From a virus, in IMG/VR virus record IMGVR_UViG_3300031951_009861, positions 1 to 46,041 of that record: 46,041 nt of DNA; one strand, 5' to 3'. The translations under genes were made by a program, and so were the position numbers. Below are positions 38,541 to 46,041 of this stretch, one piece after another. The notes beneath the pieces were generated by a model. It did not search any database and was not told the DNA's origin. It saw only the letters and a program-made list of their open reading frames with translations. How positions within the stretch are numbered: the stretch's first letter is position 1; each line of letters opens with the position of its first letter.

Positions 38541-38549
38541 CTATATAAT
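38521..38549 (+). promoter_or_regulatory. Sigma70-type promoter of the hli operon
   Basis: TTGACA (38521-38526), 17-bp spacer, TATAAT (38544-38549). Consensus-like, starting within the terminator hairpin. Confidence 0.85.
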
Positions 38550-38576
38550 TGTGTAACAATTCTTAACGAATGTGCA

Positions 38577-38771
38577 ATGACTGTAACAACTAATGATCGC
38601 GGCCAACAAAATATGTGGGCGAAAGAACCTACCATGTACTACGAAAATTATGGTATGGATACACCTAACCAAGTAAAGGAGAAGTACAATGGACGTTGGG
38701 CTATGCTCGGCATTATTGCTGGGGCTATTTCTTATTCTCTCACAGGTAAACTTTTCTTCGGTATCTTCTGA
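38577..38771 (+). CDS. hli: High-light-inducible protein
   Basis: 64 residues. One-helix chlorophyll-binding protein: EKYNGRWAMLGIIAGAISYS carries the conserved ExxNGRxAM motif. Protects photosystem II by binding chlorophyll and dissipating energy. The N-terminal extension is hydrophilic. I start at MTVTTN (38577); the longer frame upstream runs through the promoter. Overlaps the next start by ATGA. Confidence 0.9.
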   Translation: MTVTTNDRGQQNMWAKEPTMYYENYGMDTPNQVKEKYNGRWAMLGIIAGAISYSLTGKLFFGIF

Positions 38772-38857
38772 TGACTGAATTAATCTTTACTCTTACCTCT
38801 GTCGCATTCTTCGTACTGTTGGCAGTTTCTGTAGAAAAACTTTCTGAAACTTATTGA
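38771..38857 (+). CDS. Tiny one-span membrane protein (28 aa)
   Basis: MTELIFTLTSVAFFVLLAVS is a single hydrophobic helix with a short polar tail (VEKLSETY). Size and context, between two hli genes, recall small photosystem subunits, but I do not recognise which. Coupled to neighbours by ATGA and TGATG overlaps. Confidence 0.55.
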   Translation: MTELIFTLTSVAFFVLLAVSVEKLSETY

Positions 38858-39042
38858 TGGAACACTCACTAATTGAACTGCTGACTTATTATGTAATCGT
38901 TGCTGCTCTCTTTATTGGAGCACCAGCAGTATTTTTTACAATTGCTTTTATGCCCGCTTTGATGAATACAAAGGGTGCAGTTGTTGGTTATAAAACTCAC
39001 CGCGATTATGGTGAAACTTCTATCTATTCTAAAGTAAAATAA
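38857..39042 (+). CDS. Small membrane protein (61 aa)
   Basis: One long hydrophobic helix (LLTYYVIVAALFIGAPAVFF), then FMPALMN and a polar tail. Part of the hli operon, so a thylakoid role is plausible but unproven. A TTG just upstream is not needed as a start. Followed by AAAGGAG, the ribosome site of the next hli. Confidence 0.6.
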   Translation: MEHSLIELLTYYVIVAALFIGAPAVFFTIAFMPALMNTKGAVVGYKTHRDYGETSIYSKVK

Positions 39043-39054
39043 AGGAGAACAAAA

Positions 39055-39174
39055 ATGAAATTTGGTTTTACCCCTGAGGCAGAAATCCTCAATGCTCGTT
39101 TGGCAATGCTCGGTTTCGTCATTGCTGTTGGTACTTATCTCACTACTGGTCAAATCATTCCTGGTATTTGGTGA
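39055..39174 (+). CDS. hli: High-light-inducible protein (short)
   Basis: 39 residues: MKFGFTPEAEILNARLAMLG and a single helix ending GQIIPGIW. The ExxNxRxAM motif is the Hli chlorophyll-binding core. AAAGGAG lies about 8 nt upstream. Second hli of the operon. Confidence 0.92.
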   Translation: MKFGFTPEAEILNARLAMLGFVIAVGTYLTTGQIIPGIW

Positions 39175-39178
39175 CTAG

Positions 39179-39207
39179 TTGACTGATTAAAAAATTTTTG
39201 GTAAACT
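39179..39207 (+). promoter_or_regulatory. Sigma70-type promoter of ferredoxin
   Basis: TTGACT, 17-bp spacer, TAAACT, starting five bases after the hli stop and 25 bp before the ferredoxin start. Confidence 0.65.
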
Positions 39208-39231
39208 CTACAAGTAACTCAAATTAACTTC

Positions 39232-39525
39232 ATGACAATTTATAACGTTACTCTCCAATCTCCTGATGGCACCGAAACTGTTATTCAGTGTCCTGATGAC
39301 CAATACATTCTTGAAGCTGCTGAAGAAGCAGGTGTAGACCTTCCTTCTTCTTGTAAAGCAGGTGCTTGCTCTGCTTGTGCTGGCAAACTGATTAGTGGAA
39401 CTGTAGATAACGAGGAACAATCGTTTCTTGATGATGATCAGATTGCTGAGGGTTGGGTACTCACTTGTGTTGCATACCCCACCAGCGATTGTGTGATTCT
39501 GACTGAACAGGAAGAGAATCTGTGA
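39232..39525 (+). CDS. petF: Plant-type 2Fe-2S ferredoxin
   Basis: 97 residues, the full length of cyanobacterial ferredoxin I. Cluster ligands C41, C46, C49 and C79 (CKAGACSAC ... LTC). Carries electrons from photosystem I to NADP reductase and other acceptors. Cyanophage ferredoxins are known to support host-derived reductases. Its own promoter precedes it; the stop overlaps the next GTG start. Confidence 0.95.
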   Translation: MTIYNVTLQSPDGTETVIQCPDDQYILEAAEEAGVDLPSSCKAGACSACAGKLISGTVDNEEQSFLDDDQIAEGWVLTCVAYPTSDCVILTEQEENL

Positions 39526-39806
39526 GAAGTGCTGACTGGTTGGGGCAACTCTCCATTGCTCTTCAAAAATTAGAATGGACTGCTGATGATGAAATCTCTG
39601 TAGAGATTGGCGGAGTTGCAGTCACAGGAACTGCTACTCACCCAGATGCAAATCCAAAATGGGCAAAACCCTTTGGAACTGTATCCTATCAAAATGATGC
39701 ATTTATTGTAATTAAAAACAAATCAAGGAACCCAGTTGTTCCTTCACAACCAAATCCTGAACTTAAACAAAAACACCCTTATAATCATGCCCCAACTAAT
39801 TCCTGA
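39522..39806 (+). CDS. Hypothetical protein (94 aa)
   Basis: Starts at GTG overlapping the ferredoxin stop (GTGA). Beta-type sequence ([20 protein letters not shown], then [16 protein letters not shown]) with a low-complexity end. Cotranscribed with ferredoxin and the peroxiredoxin, which begins inside its 3' end. Not recognised. Confidence 0.6.
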   Translation: MRSADWLGQLSIALQKLEWTADDEISVEIGGVAVTGTATHPDANPKWAKPFGTVSYQNDAFIVIKNKSRNPVVPSQPNPELKQKHPYNHAPTNS

Positions 39807-40320
39807 AGAAATCGTAAATATTCCATCTGTGAACTTCATGTTCCGCGAAAATGGTGAATTTGTAACTCGATCTACTGAAGAACTCTTCGGTGGAAAAAAA
39901 GTAGTGTTGTTCGCACTTCCTGGTGCATTTACTCCTACATGCAGTGCATATCAACTTCCTGGATTTGAGGAAAACTACTCTGAATTTATTGAAGCTGGTA
40001 TTGACGAAGTGTATTGTCTTTCCGTTAATGATGCATTTGTAATGAATGCATGGGCCAAAGATCAAGGAATCGAGAAAGTTAAACTGATTCCAGATGGTAA
40101 TGGTGAATTCACTCAAGGCATGGACATGTTAGTTCAAAAACGTAATTTGGGATTTGCCCTACGTTCTTGGAGATACGCTGCTGTCATTAATGACGGAGTA
40201 ATTGAACAGTTGTTTATGGAAGATGGTAAACGAGATAATGCGGATACCGATCCATATGAATATTCTACTCCAGACAAAGTTCTTTCATATGTAAAATCAA
40301 AGACTCCTGTAGTAGTCTGA
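39787..40320 (+). CDS. Peroxiredoxin (Prx5-like)
   Basis: 177 residues. FALPGAFTPTCSAYQLPGF places the peroxidatic Cys at C52 within TPTC; Cys near residue 76 could be a second site. NDAFVMNAWA and the C-terminal YEYS region match the Prx5/redoxin group. Reduces peroxides, fitting oxidative stress under prolonged photosynthesis. Start at MPQLIPE (39787); the longer open frame upstream is the neighbour's 3' end. Followed by a palindromic terminator. Confidence 0.9.
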   Translation: MPQLIPEEIVNIPSVNFMFRENGEFVTRSTEELFGGKKVVLFALPGAFTPTCSAYQLPGFEENYSEFIEAGIDEVYCLSVNDAFVMNAWAKDQGIEKVKLIPDGNGEFTQGMDMLVQKRNLGFALRSWRYAAVINDGVIEQLFMEDGKRDNADTDPYEYSTPDKVLSYVKSKTPVVV

Positions 40321-40326
40321 TATTTT

Positions 40327-40354
40327 AGAGAGGAGAATTCTCCTCTCTTTTTTT
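40327..40354 (+). terminator. Palindromic terminator
   Basis: AGAGAGGAGA / TCTCCTCTCT with almost no loop and a T run on the plus strand. It separates the peroxiredoxin gene from the convergent gene of the paralogue array. Confidence 0.85.
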
Positions 40355-41156
40355 ATGTCATTTTCCAGGTATATTTTCTTTTAGCAATATTCGTGCTTGT
40401 TTTAATAAAGTCATCTAGTAGTTGTATATAATCTGAAGCTGGAGAATCTTTTTGTATCCCAGAATTTAAGAAAAGATTTTTTATGTTTTTTGATATTTCC
40501 AAATCACAAACATTCTCTAAAAAATAATCTGGTCTTTGCATTCTATAGTTATTGTAGTATTCTTTAGGTGCAAATTCTAAATGTTTTATATTATAAATTT
40601 TTTCTCTTGCATTAAATTTTTCAAATGTTATCCTTATAGTTTTATCTGAGATATCTTTGTCTTTCCAAAATTTTGTGTTTTTAACATAATCAATATATTC
40701 TTTTATTACATCATCTGATCCTATTCCATAATCAATAGAATGATATGATACATCACTAAAAGATTTTGGGAAATATTTCCATTTAATTAGTATTCGACCT
40801 TGACCTGCCATTGAAATCCATTTGTCTTCATTTGTGGTTGTAGGATCTTTCACAAGAATAAAAGGATACATAAAACAATCATCTTCACAATAGTCCAAGT
40901 ACAAGTAAACTAATTTTGTAAATTTTTGTATTTTTATAGAAAACTTTTCATTTGTTCTATCTTCATACTCATCGGTATTAAAGAATGTCTCATAATCTTC
41001 TATCGCTTGTTGCATATTATCTTTGAAGGATTTATAGGAGTCTATTAAAATATTACTTGGCAATACTCTTTGAGATTCAGTTTTAAATCTCATTATCTTT
41101 GACGGCAATTCTATTTCATTTCCTCTATCATCATCAAAATACCTTATATCATACAT
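40353..41156 (-). CDS. Paralogue family member 1, unrecognised (267 aa)
   Basis: Starts MYDIRYFDDDRGNEI, the same opening as members 2 and 3. Mid-protein it has FTKLVYLYLDY, FMYPFILV, then AGQGRILIKWKYFP and a DYGIGSDDV box; the C-terminus ends KYTWKMT. The spaced Y-P-x-[IFV]...GxGR...YFP pattern resembles the ParB/sulfiredoxin-type core, but this is my inference. Only member on the minus strand; diverges from the glycosyltransferase at 41201 with a 44-nt AT-rich gap. Function unknown. Confidence 0.65.
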   Translation of the reverse strand: MYDIRYFDDDRGNEIELPSKIMRFKTESQRVLPSNILIDSYKSFKDNMQQAIEDYETFFNTDEYEDRTNEKFSIKIQKFTKLVYLYLDYCEDDCFMYPFILVKDPTTTNEDKWISMAGQGRILIKWKYFPKSFSDVSYHSIDYGIGSDDVIKEYIDYVKNTKFWKDKDISDKTIRITFEKFNAREKIYNIKHLEFAPKEYYNNYRMQRPDYFLENVCDLEISKNIKNLFLNSGIQKDSPASDYIQLLDDFIKTSTNIAKRKYTWKMT

Positions 41157-41200
41157 GTTAAATAATAGAATAATTAAATTATATAGATTGATTATTGGTA

Positions 41201-41866
41201 ATGAAAGTTTTTATTGGATATGATTCTAGAGAAGATGTTGCATATCAGGTTTGTAAATATAGTCTTATAAAACATCAATCTAAGGTAGAAGTTATACCTT
41301 TAATACAATCGGATTTAAGATCATCTGGTTGTTATTATAGACCTTTTGATGAGCCATCCTCAACTGAATTTTCATATACAAGATTTTTAACTCCACACTT
41401 ATCTAATTATTCTGGTTGGTCTGTTTTTTGTGATTGTGATTTTTTATGGCTATCTGATATAGAAGAACTGTTTAAATTCAGAGACGATAAGTATGCAGTT
41501 TTAGTTGTCAAACACGAATACAACCCAATAAATAAAATTAAAATGGATGGACAATTGCAAGTGAATTATCCCAGAAAGAACTGGAGTTCTCTTATTTTGT
41601 GGAACTGTAATCATCCATCCAATAAAAATCTAAATGTAGAAACCGTTAATAAGTTATCTCCTCAAGAACTGCATAGATTTACTTGGCTAAAAGATGATGA
41701 GATTGGGGAGTTGCCTTTGGAATGGAATTGGTTAGTTGGTTGGTATAAGGAGGGTAATCCAAAAGCATTACATTATACTGAGGGTGGTCCTTGGTTTGAA
41801 AATTATAGAGATTGTGAGTATTCTGAAATTTGGAAAAAATATTTTGGAGAGATGTCAAATGTATGA
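41201..41866 (+). CDS. Glycosyltransferase (GT8-like fold family)
   Basis: 221 residues. MKVFIGYDSREDVAYQVC opens the protein; SSTEFSYTRFLTPHLSNYSGW and FCDCDFLWLSDI (DxD donor motif) follow. YPRKNWSSLILWN and ELHRFTWLKDDEIGELPLEWNWLVGW complete the pattern of a widespread bacterial glycosyltransferase group with a GT8-like fold. The first in-frame ATG is used; a TTG two codons upstream is less likely. The next gene starts inside its last codons, so it belongs with the paralogue array. Confidence 0.82.
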   Translation: MKVFIGYDSREDVAYQVCKYSLIKHQSKVEVIPLIQSDLRSSGCYYRPFDEPSSTEFSYTRFLTPHLSNYSGWSVFCDCDFLWLSDIEELFKFRDDKYAVLVVKHEYNPINKIKMDGQLQVNYPRKNWSSLILWNCNHPSNKNLNVETVNKLSPQELHRFTWLKDDEIGELPLEWNWLVGWYKEGNPKALHYTEGGPWFENYRDCEYSEIWKKYFGEMSNV

Positions 41867-42653
41867 TATAAAATATTTTCATGATCAGTCGGGAGAGGAA
41901 TTAATATTTACGGAAGAAAATCCTTTACAAATAATGGGATTTGAATATAGAGAAAGTGAAAAAATAACAAAGGAAATGTATAAAGATGGCCTCAGAGTTT
42001 TTATGGAGGATGTCTTAGAGTGTAGGGATATGGATGGACCATTTTGTAGTGAGATTTCATATATCGAAAGATTAGAAGGTCAACGACAAAATAAAGTTTA
42101 CTTTGATAGATTTACTAAATTAGTTTATTTGTATCTGGATCTTCTTCTTGAGAAGAGTTTTATGTATCCTATCGTTCTAAACGATGATGTTATTAAATCT
42201 GGTCATGGTAGATCATTATTGGCCTGGAGATATTTTCCAGAGAAAACTTTTGATTTCGTTGTTAACTCAACCAGTTTTGGGATAGGGTCGGAAGAATTAA
42301 TGCAAGATTTTGTGGACAAAGTTAAGAACGGAACATATTGGAAAAATATTGATATTTCGGATAAAACAATAATTCTCAATATTGAAAATGTTGAAGACTA
42401 TAAATTGAATGATAGAGATTTATTTTTTATTAAGTCTATAGAATTCGTAGACGATAATTACTATCAAACGTTTCAGAATATTAGACCAGATTATTTTCTG
42501 GAAAACTCTTGTAAGATAGAAATATGGCACCGCATGAAAGATGTGATCATTAATTATAAACTTCAAAATAATATTGATGGATTTTTTGAAATACTTGACC
42601 ACGTAATATTTGATACTCTACCTCTTGCTAAAAAACTTTATACATGGAAATGA
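41859..42653 (+). CDS. Paralogue family member 2 (264 aa)
   Basis: MYDIKYFHDQSGEELIFTEE, then FTKLVYLYLDLLLEKSFMYPIVL, SGHGRSLLAWRYFP and FGIGSEELMQDF. The end is LPLAKKLYTWK. Closest to member 3. The GxGR block after a Y-P-I-V strand is the reason for a ParB-like guess. Overlaps the glycosyltransferase by 8 nt. Confidence 0.7.
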   Translation: MYDIKYFHDQSGEELIFTEENPLQIMGFEYRESEKITKEMYKDGLRVFMEDVLECRDMDGPFCSEISYIERLEGQRQNKVYFDRFTKLVYLYLDLLLEKSFMYPIVLNDDVIKSGHGRSLLAWRYFPEKTFDFVVNSTSFGIGSEELMQDFVDKVKNGTYWKNIDISDKTIILNIENVEDYKLNDRDLFFIKSIEFVDDNYYQTFQNIRPDYFLENSCKIEIWHRMKDVIINYKLQNNIDGFFEILDHVIFDTLPLAKKLYTWK

Positions 42654-42656
42654 GTT

Positions 42657-43466
42657 ATGTATGATATAAAATATTTTGATGACGTTACCGGTGAGAGATT
42701 GTTTTTTTCTAAAACAAATCCATTAAAGGTAATGAATTTTGAATATCGTAGAAACCAAAAGATTGTTGAGGACAGGTTTAATGAATCTCTCAAAGTCTTT
42801 ATGAGTGATGTTTTGGATGTGAAAAAGACATATGTTGATTCTTCTTATGAAAAAGAATATGTAAATGGAGTTCCATATGGTGGTCCCCCTGGAATTTTTG
42901 AGCCAATATATTTTGATATATTCACAAAGTTGGGATACCTTTACTTGGATTTGATCGAACATAAGTCTTACATGTACCCATTCATCTACACTCCACATAC
43001 TTTGAGATCTAAGAATCAATTACAAGCTGGTGGACATGGTAGAGCACTTATTGCATATAGATATTTTCCAGAATTTGAATTTGATATCTCAGTTCATTCT
43101 TCAGATTACGGGGTAGGGTCTGAAGAAATTTGTCATAGGTTTATAGATTCAGTTTTAGAAAATCGATATTGGAAAGATTTTGATTTATCCAACAAAGTTA
43201 TTATTATGACTATTGAAAATTTTCAGGATTTGTATTATATTAAATCAATAGACATTACTGACGAAGATTATTTCAATAATTATAAAGCTAGAATACCCGA
43301 ATCTTTTATTGAAAAAAGTGCAAACATAGAACTTTGGAATAGTATTAAAGAATCCATTATCAATTTTGATGTCAATAACTACAATGATCTTGTAGTTTTA
43401 TTGGATCAAATAATTTTTGATAATCTTTCTCTAACTAAAAAATTATATACTTGGAAATTTAAATGA
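42657..43466 (+). CDS. Paralogue family member 3 (269 aa)
   Basis: MYDIKYFDDVTGERLFFSKT, FTKLGYLYLDLIEHKSYMYPFIY, GGHGRALIAYRYFPE, YGVGSEEICHRFID, ending LSLTKKLYTWKFK. A 20-residue insert carrying Pro/Gly (GVPYGGPPGIFEP) precedes the core. Three nt after member 2. Same family, function unknown. Confidence 0.7.
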   Translation: MYDIKYFDDVTGERLFFSKTNPLKVMNFEYRRNQKIVEDRFNESLKVFMSDVLDVKKTYVDSSYEKEYVNGVPYGGPPGIFEPIYFDIFTKLGYLYLDLIEHKSYMYPFIYTPHTLRSKNQLQAGGHGRALIAYRYFPEFEFDISVHSSDYGVGSEEICHRFIDSVLENRYWKDFDLSNKVIIMTIENFQDLYYIKSIDITDEDYFNNYKARIPESFIEKSANIELWNSIKESIINFDVNNYNDLVVLLDQIIFDNLSLTKKLYTWKFK

Positions 43467-44332
43467 ATATCAATTATTATTATCAATTTAATGATAGCTC
43501 TAAGAACAAAATATTTGATGATATTGATCCTGACATAGAAGAACATCTTGAAGAGATATCAAATAGAGAAATCCGAGTAAACTACATAGAAAACGTTAAG
43601 ATTTCTCCAATAGTTTTTAATAGATCGTGGAATACTTTTGTTACCGATATAAATGATGTGAAAAGTAATTCAGAAAAATATGGAATATCTGAATACTTCG
43701 AACAAACTATGCAGTATTCTATGGGTTCCAATTATATTGTGCCTACTAGATTTCCTCATGAAACTTGTATCACCGATAAGACGGGTTTTATGAGATCTTT
43801 TTTGATGACATTACCATATCTTTATCGAGATCTTAAAAATTTTGGTAAATTTATGATGCCTTTTTTAATGACATCTGTTTATGATTTAAATGATAATATA
43901 AAACTATATCAAATAACTGGAGTTTCTAGGGCATTATTGGGTCATTTATATTTTCCAGATATTAGAGTAGACTATGCCATAAGTGATAAAGTTAACGGGA
44001 AATCAAGAGGAGATATTTGTTTTAACACAATTGAAGATCTCTGTAATCACATTCAACTGAAATCAAATATTGAATTTGATTATGTAGATATAATTATAGG
44101 AAAAGAACTTCAACGTGGCCATGCCAAAATGTTTGGTAAGATGAAAGATATTTACTACATTGAAGGTATAGAATTTAATAAAAATAACAAAAATTTTTAT
44201 GATAAGATTTTATCTAAGGATATTGTCTGGAAAACAATTTATGAATTAATAATTAATTCTAATCTTAATGAAGAAAAAGATTATCTAAAATTATTAGATA
44301 ATATAATTTCGGAGACTGAAGTTTTAATATGA
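43463..44332 (+). CDS. Paralogue family member 4, diverged (289 aa)
   Basis: MNINYYYQFNDSSKNKIFDD opens a diverged N-terminus. The core retains LPYLYRDLKNFGKFMMPFL, then TGVSRALLGHLYFPD, where the family's GxGR becomes GVSR. The final ~60 residues align loosely with the others. Overlaps member 3 by four bases. Altered core residues suggest changed or lost activity. Confidence 0.65.
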   Translation: MNINYYYQFNDSSKNKIFDDIDPDIEEHLEEISNREIRVNYIENVKISPIVFNRSWNTFVTDINDVKSNSEKYGISEYFEQTMQYSMGSNYIVPTRFPHETCITDKTGFMRSFLMTLPYLYRDLKNFGKFMMPFLMTSVYDLNDNIKLYQITGVSRALLGHLYFPDIRVDYAISDKVNGKSRGDICFNTIEDLCNHIQLKSNIEFDYVDIIIGKELQRGHAKMFGKMKDIYYIEGIEFNKNNKNFYDKILSKDIVWKTIYELIINSNLNEEKDYLKLLDNIISETEVLI

Positions 44333-45147
44333 TAAAAAATATTTTATGTTACGAGAAATATTGTGATCCTAGTTATTGGGCTATTTCTAAGTATCGAGAA
44401 ATAGATCCAAAAGATATCCAGATTTCTTATGTCTACAAAAAATCTATAAACGTTCCTCAGATTTTTACTGAGGATTATCTGTGTGATTTTATAAAATTAG
44501 TCTTAAAAATAAAGTATGGACCTTATAAAACTTTTGAGGAATCCTGCAAACATTGTAAGATAAGTAATTTTACAAAGTTGCCTCATCTATATAAAGCCCT
44601 TTTAACGGAACAATCTTTTAGATTTCCTATTGTTTCCGACGTAAATTTAACTCATATATGTTCTGGTGCAGGTAGAGTTTTAATAATTTCTAATTACTTC
44701 CCAGACAAAAAAGTTGATGTAATTTTTAATAGAACTAAAGATGACCCAGAATCGAACCATAATCTTTCGGATTTGGTTAGTGATATCGTCAATAATGATA
44801 GTTGGAAAGATATTGATCTGAGTAATTCTACTTTGTTTTTAGATTTTTATAGGAAAGATATTCAGAGAATTATTGGCATTGAAATAGCCTATGAAGAATA
44901 TAAGAAACTAGAGTTAAAAGATAAACCAGAACCAGGAGTTTTTTTGACTTTAAGGGAAAATGATTTTGATCTTTGGAAAAGAATGTATCCTGTTATAATG
45001 ACTACAAAGTGTTTGACTTTTAGTGACTATCAAAATCTTTTGGATAGGTTGGTTTTGGACAATGTTGAGTATGTAATGGATGACAACGTTGATTGGGGCC
45101 CAAGGCCCTTGACACCCATGGGAACCCGTAGTATGATAAATAGGTAA
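44329..45147 (+). CDS. Paralogue family member 5, diverged (272 aa)
   Basis: MIKNILCYEKYCDPSYWAIS, then TKLPHLYKALLTEQSFRFPIVS, CSGAGRVLIISNYFPDKKVDV and a C-terminal helix. Retains GxGR and the P-I-V strand. The tail past residue ~255 (WGPRPLTPMGTRSMINR) encodes no family signature because the psbA promoter lies within it. Four-base overlap with member 4. Confidence 0.65.
   Translation: MIKNILCYEKYCDPSYWAISKYREIDPKDIQISYVYKKSINVPQIFTEDYLCDFIKLVLKIKYGPYKTFEESCKHCKISNFTKLPHLYKALLTEQSFRFPIVSDVNLTHICSGAGRVLIISNYFPDKKVDVIFNRTKDDPESNHNLSDLVSDIVNNDSWKDIDLSNSTLFLDFYRKDIQRIIGIEIAYEEYKKLELKDKPEPGVFLTLRENDFDLWKRMYPVIMTTKCLTFSDYQNLLDRLVLDNVEYVMDDNVDWGPRPLTPMGTRSMINR
45109..45137 (+). promoter_or_regulatory. 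Sigma70-type promoter of psbA
   Basis: TTGACA (45109-45114), 17-bp spacer, TATGAT (45132-45137). Lies inside the 3' end of the last paralogue and about 170 nt upstream of the psbA start. Confidence 0.75.
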
Positions 45148-45307
45148 ACAAATGTTACGAAACCAAAAGTTCTCGTAACATTGTCGAACTCCCACTAACC
45201 GAGACCTATGGGGAGTATAAAAACGTCTCTCATATCCTGCCTGAGGGTGGCGGGAACATAGTATCACCACCATTTCCCTGATGGTCCTACTATTTTTAAA
45301 AAAAACA
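45148..45307 (+). promoter_or_regulatory. psbA leader, structured
   Basis: 160 nt without a gene. Hairpins: TGTTACG/CGTAACA (45153-45180), ACTCCC/GGGAGT (45188-45216), CCTGCC/GGCGGG (about 45237-45255) and ACCAT/ATGGT (45269-45285). The run of A before the ATG may aid translation. Possible post-transcriptional control of psbA, inferred only from folding potential. Confidence 0.45.
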
Positions 45308-46041
45308 ATGACTGCTACACTTTCACGTCAACAATCACAATCGAATATTTGGGAACAGTTTTGCAATTGGGTTACATCAACCGATAACCGTCTTTATGTC
45401 GGTTGGTTTGGAGTCCTCATGATTCCTTGCCTACTTGCTGCTACAACTTGTTTCATCATCGCATTCATCGGTGCTCCCCCAGTGGACATTGATGGTATCC
45501 GTGAACCCGTTGCTGGTTCACTCATGTACGGAAACAACATCATCTCTGGTGCTGTAATTCCTTCGTCCAATGCTATTGGACTGCACTTTTATCCCATCTG
45601 GGAAGCTGCTTCCCTAGATGAGTGGCTTTACAACGGTGGACCATTCCAACTGGTCGTCTTCCACTTTCTGATTGGTATCTATGCTTACATGGGTCGTGAA
45701 TGGGAACTTTCTTACCGTCTTGGTATGCGTCCCTGGATTTGCGTTGCTTACTCTGCTCCTGTTGCTGCTGCTTCTGCGGTGTTCCTTGTTTATCCTTTCG
45801 GTCAAGGTTCCTTCTCTGACGCAATGCCTCTCGGAATCTCGGGTACGTTTAACTACATGCTCGTCTTCCAAGCAGAACACAATATCCTTATGCATCCGTT
45901 CCACATGCTTGGGGTTGCTGGGGTATTTGGTGGCTCTCTGTTTAGTGCTATGCACGGAAGTCTGGTTACGTCTTCCCTTGTCCGCGAGACGACAGAGCAA
46001 GAGTCTCAGAACTATGGTTACAAGTTCGGACAAGAAGAAGA
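45308..46041 (+). CDS. psbA: Photosystem II D1 protein (3' end outside window)
   Basis: The first 244 residues of D1, matching the cyanobacterial protein almost throughout, including [31 protein letters not shown] and [11 protein letters not shown]. Carries the pheophytin-tuning Glu (residue 131 here; position 130 of standard numbering because of one extra N-terminal residue), the form linked to high-light D1 isoforms. Phage D1 replaces photodamaged host D1 and keeps photosynthesis running through infection. Own promoter and long leader; more host-like base composition than the AT-rich array before it. Confidence 0.98.
   Translation, partial: MTATLSRQQSQSNIWEQFCNWVTSTDNRLYVGWFGVLMIPCLLAATTCFIIAFIGAPPVDIDGIREPVAGSLMYGNNIISGAVIPSSNAIGLHFYPIWEAASLDEWLYNGGPFQLVVFHFLIGIYAYMGREWELSYRLGMRPWICVAYSAPVAAASAVFLVYPFGQGSFSDAMPLGISGTFNYMLVFQAEHNILMHPFHMLGVAGVFGGSLFSAMHGSLVTSSLVRETTEQESQNYGYKFGQEE

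Noticed and set aside
45573-46033. Minus-strand frames opposite psbA
   Set aside because: Antisense shadows of a highly conserved coding region with biased codon use.

Overview
The window is part of the genome of a T4-like cyanophage (a myovirus of marine Synechococcus or Prochlorococcus). The evidence is psbA at the right edge, two high-light-inducible genes, a plant-type ferredoxin, a short-form 6-phosphogluconate dehydrogenase, a large tail-fibre gene, and T4-type late promoters (CTAAATA or ATAAATA) in front of structural genes. These occur next to sigma70-like promoters (TTGACA, 16-17 bp spacer, TATAAT-like) in front of tRNA and metabolic genes. Genes are tightly packed, and stop/start overlaps (ATGA, GTGA, TGATG) are the rule.

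Layout. 1-3.6 kb: the end of a large gene whose product finishes in an outer-membrane-type beta-barrel, then small genes and a secreted HExxH protein. 3.6-10.5 kb, minus strand: three secreted proteins plus one unknown, and a 1542-residue tail fibre. 10.5-15.7 kb: virion-type proteins, a carbamoyltransferase/SGNH hydrolase pair, a GIY-YIG protein and a muralytic enzyme. 15.7-20.4 kb: an RNA cluster with about 27 tRNAs, a circularly permuted tmRNA, two unexplained structured spacers and an HNH endonuclease. With the tRNAs further right, every amino acid except cysteine is represented. 19.4-26.5 kb: a Dps-like protein, gnd, many small proteins, two radical SAM proteins, a lone Phd-like antitoxin and three more tRNAs.

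26.7-36.9 kb: an 11-gene, mostly overlapping operon for building and attaching deoxy- or L-sugars. It holds a GDP-mannose 3,5-epimerase-like protein, a second epimerase/dehydratase, a nucleotide-sugar dehydrogenase, methyltransferases, an NAD synthetase, one GT10 and three GT11 (fucosyltransferase) genes, a GT2/GT7C-type and a GT25-type transferase. 37.0-40.3 kb: a host-type SLH-domain porin, hli genes, small membrane proteins, ferredoxin and a peroxiredoxin. 40.35-45.15 kb: five tandem paralogues of an unrecognised family, the first on the opposite strand, with one glycosyltransferase. 45.3 kb to the edge: psbA behind a structured leader.

The most notable items are the permuted tmRNA with an aberrant tag end (ALV), the five-member paralogue array with a ParB-like GxGR pattern (my inference), the phage-borne porin, and the complete glycan operon. 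All calls come from reading the sequence; no database search was run.
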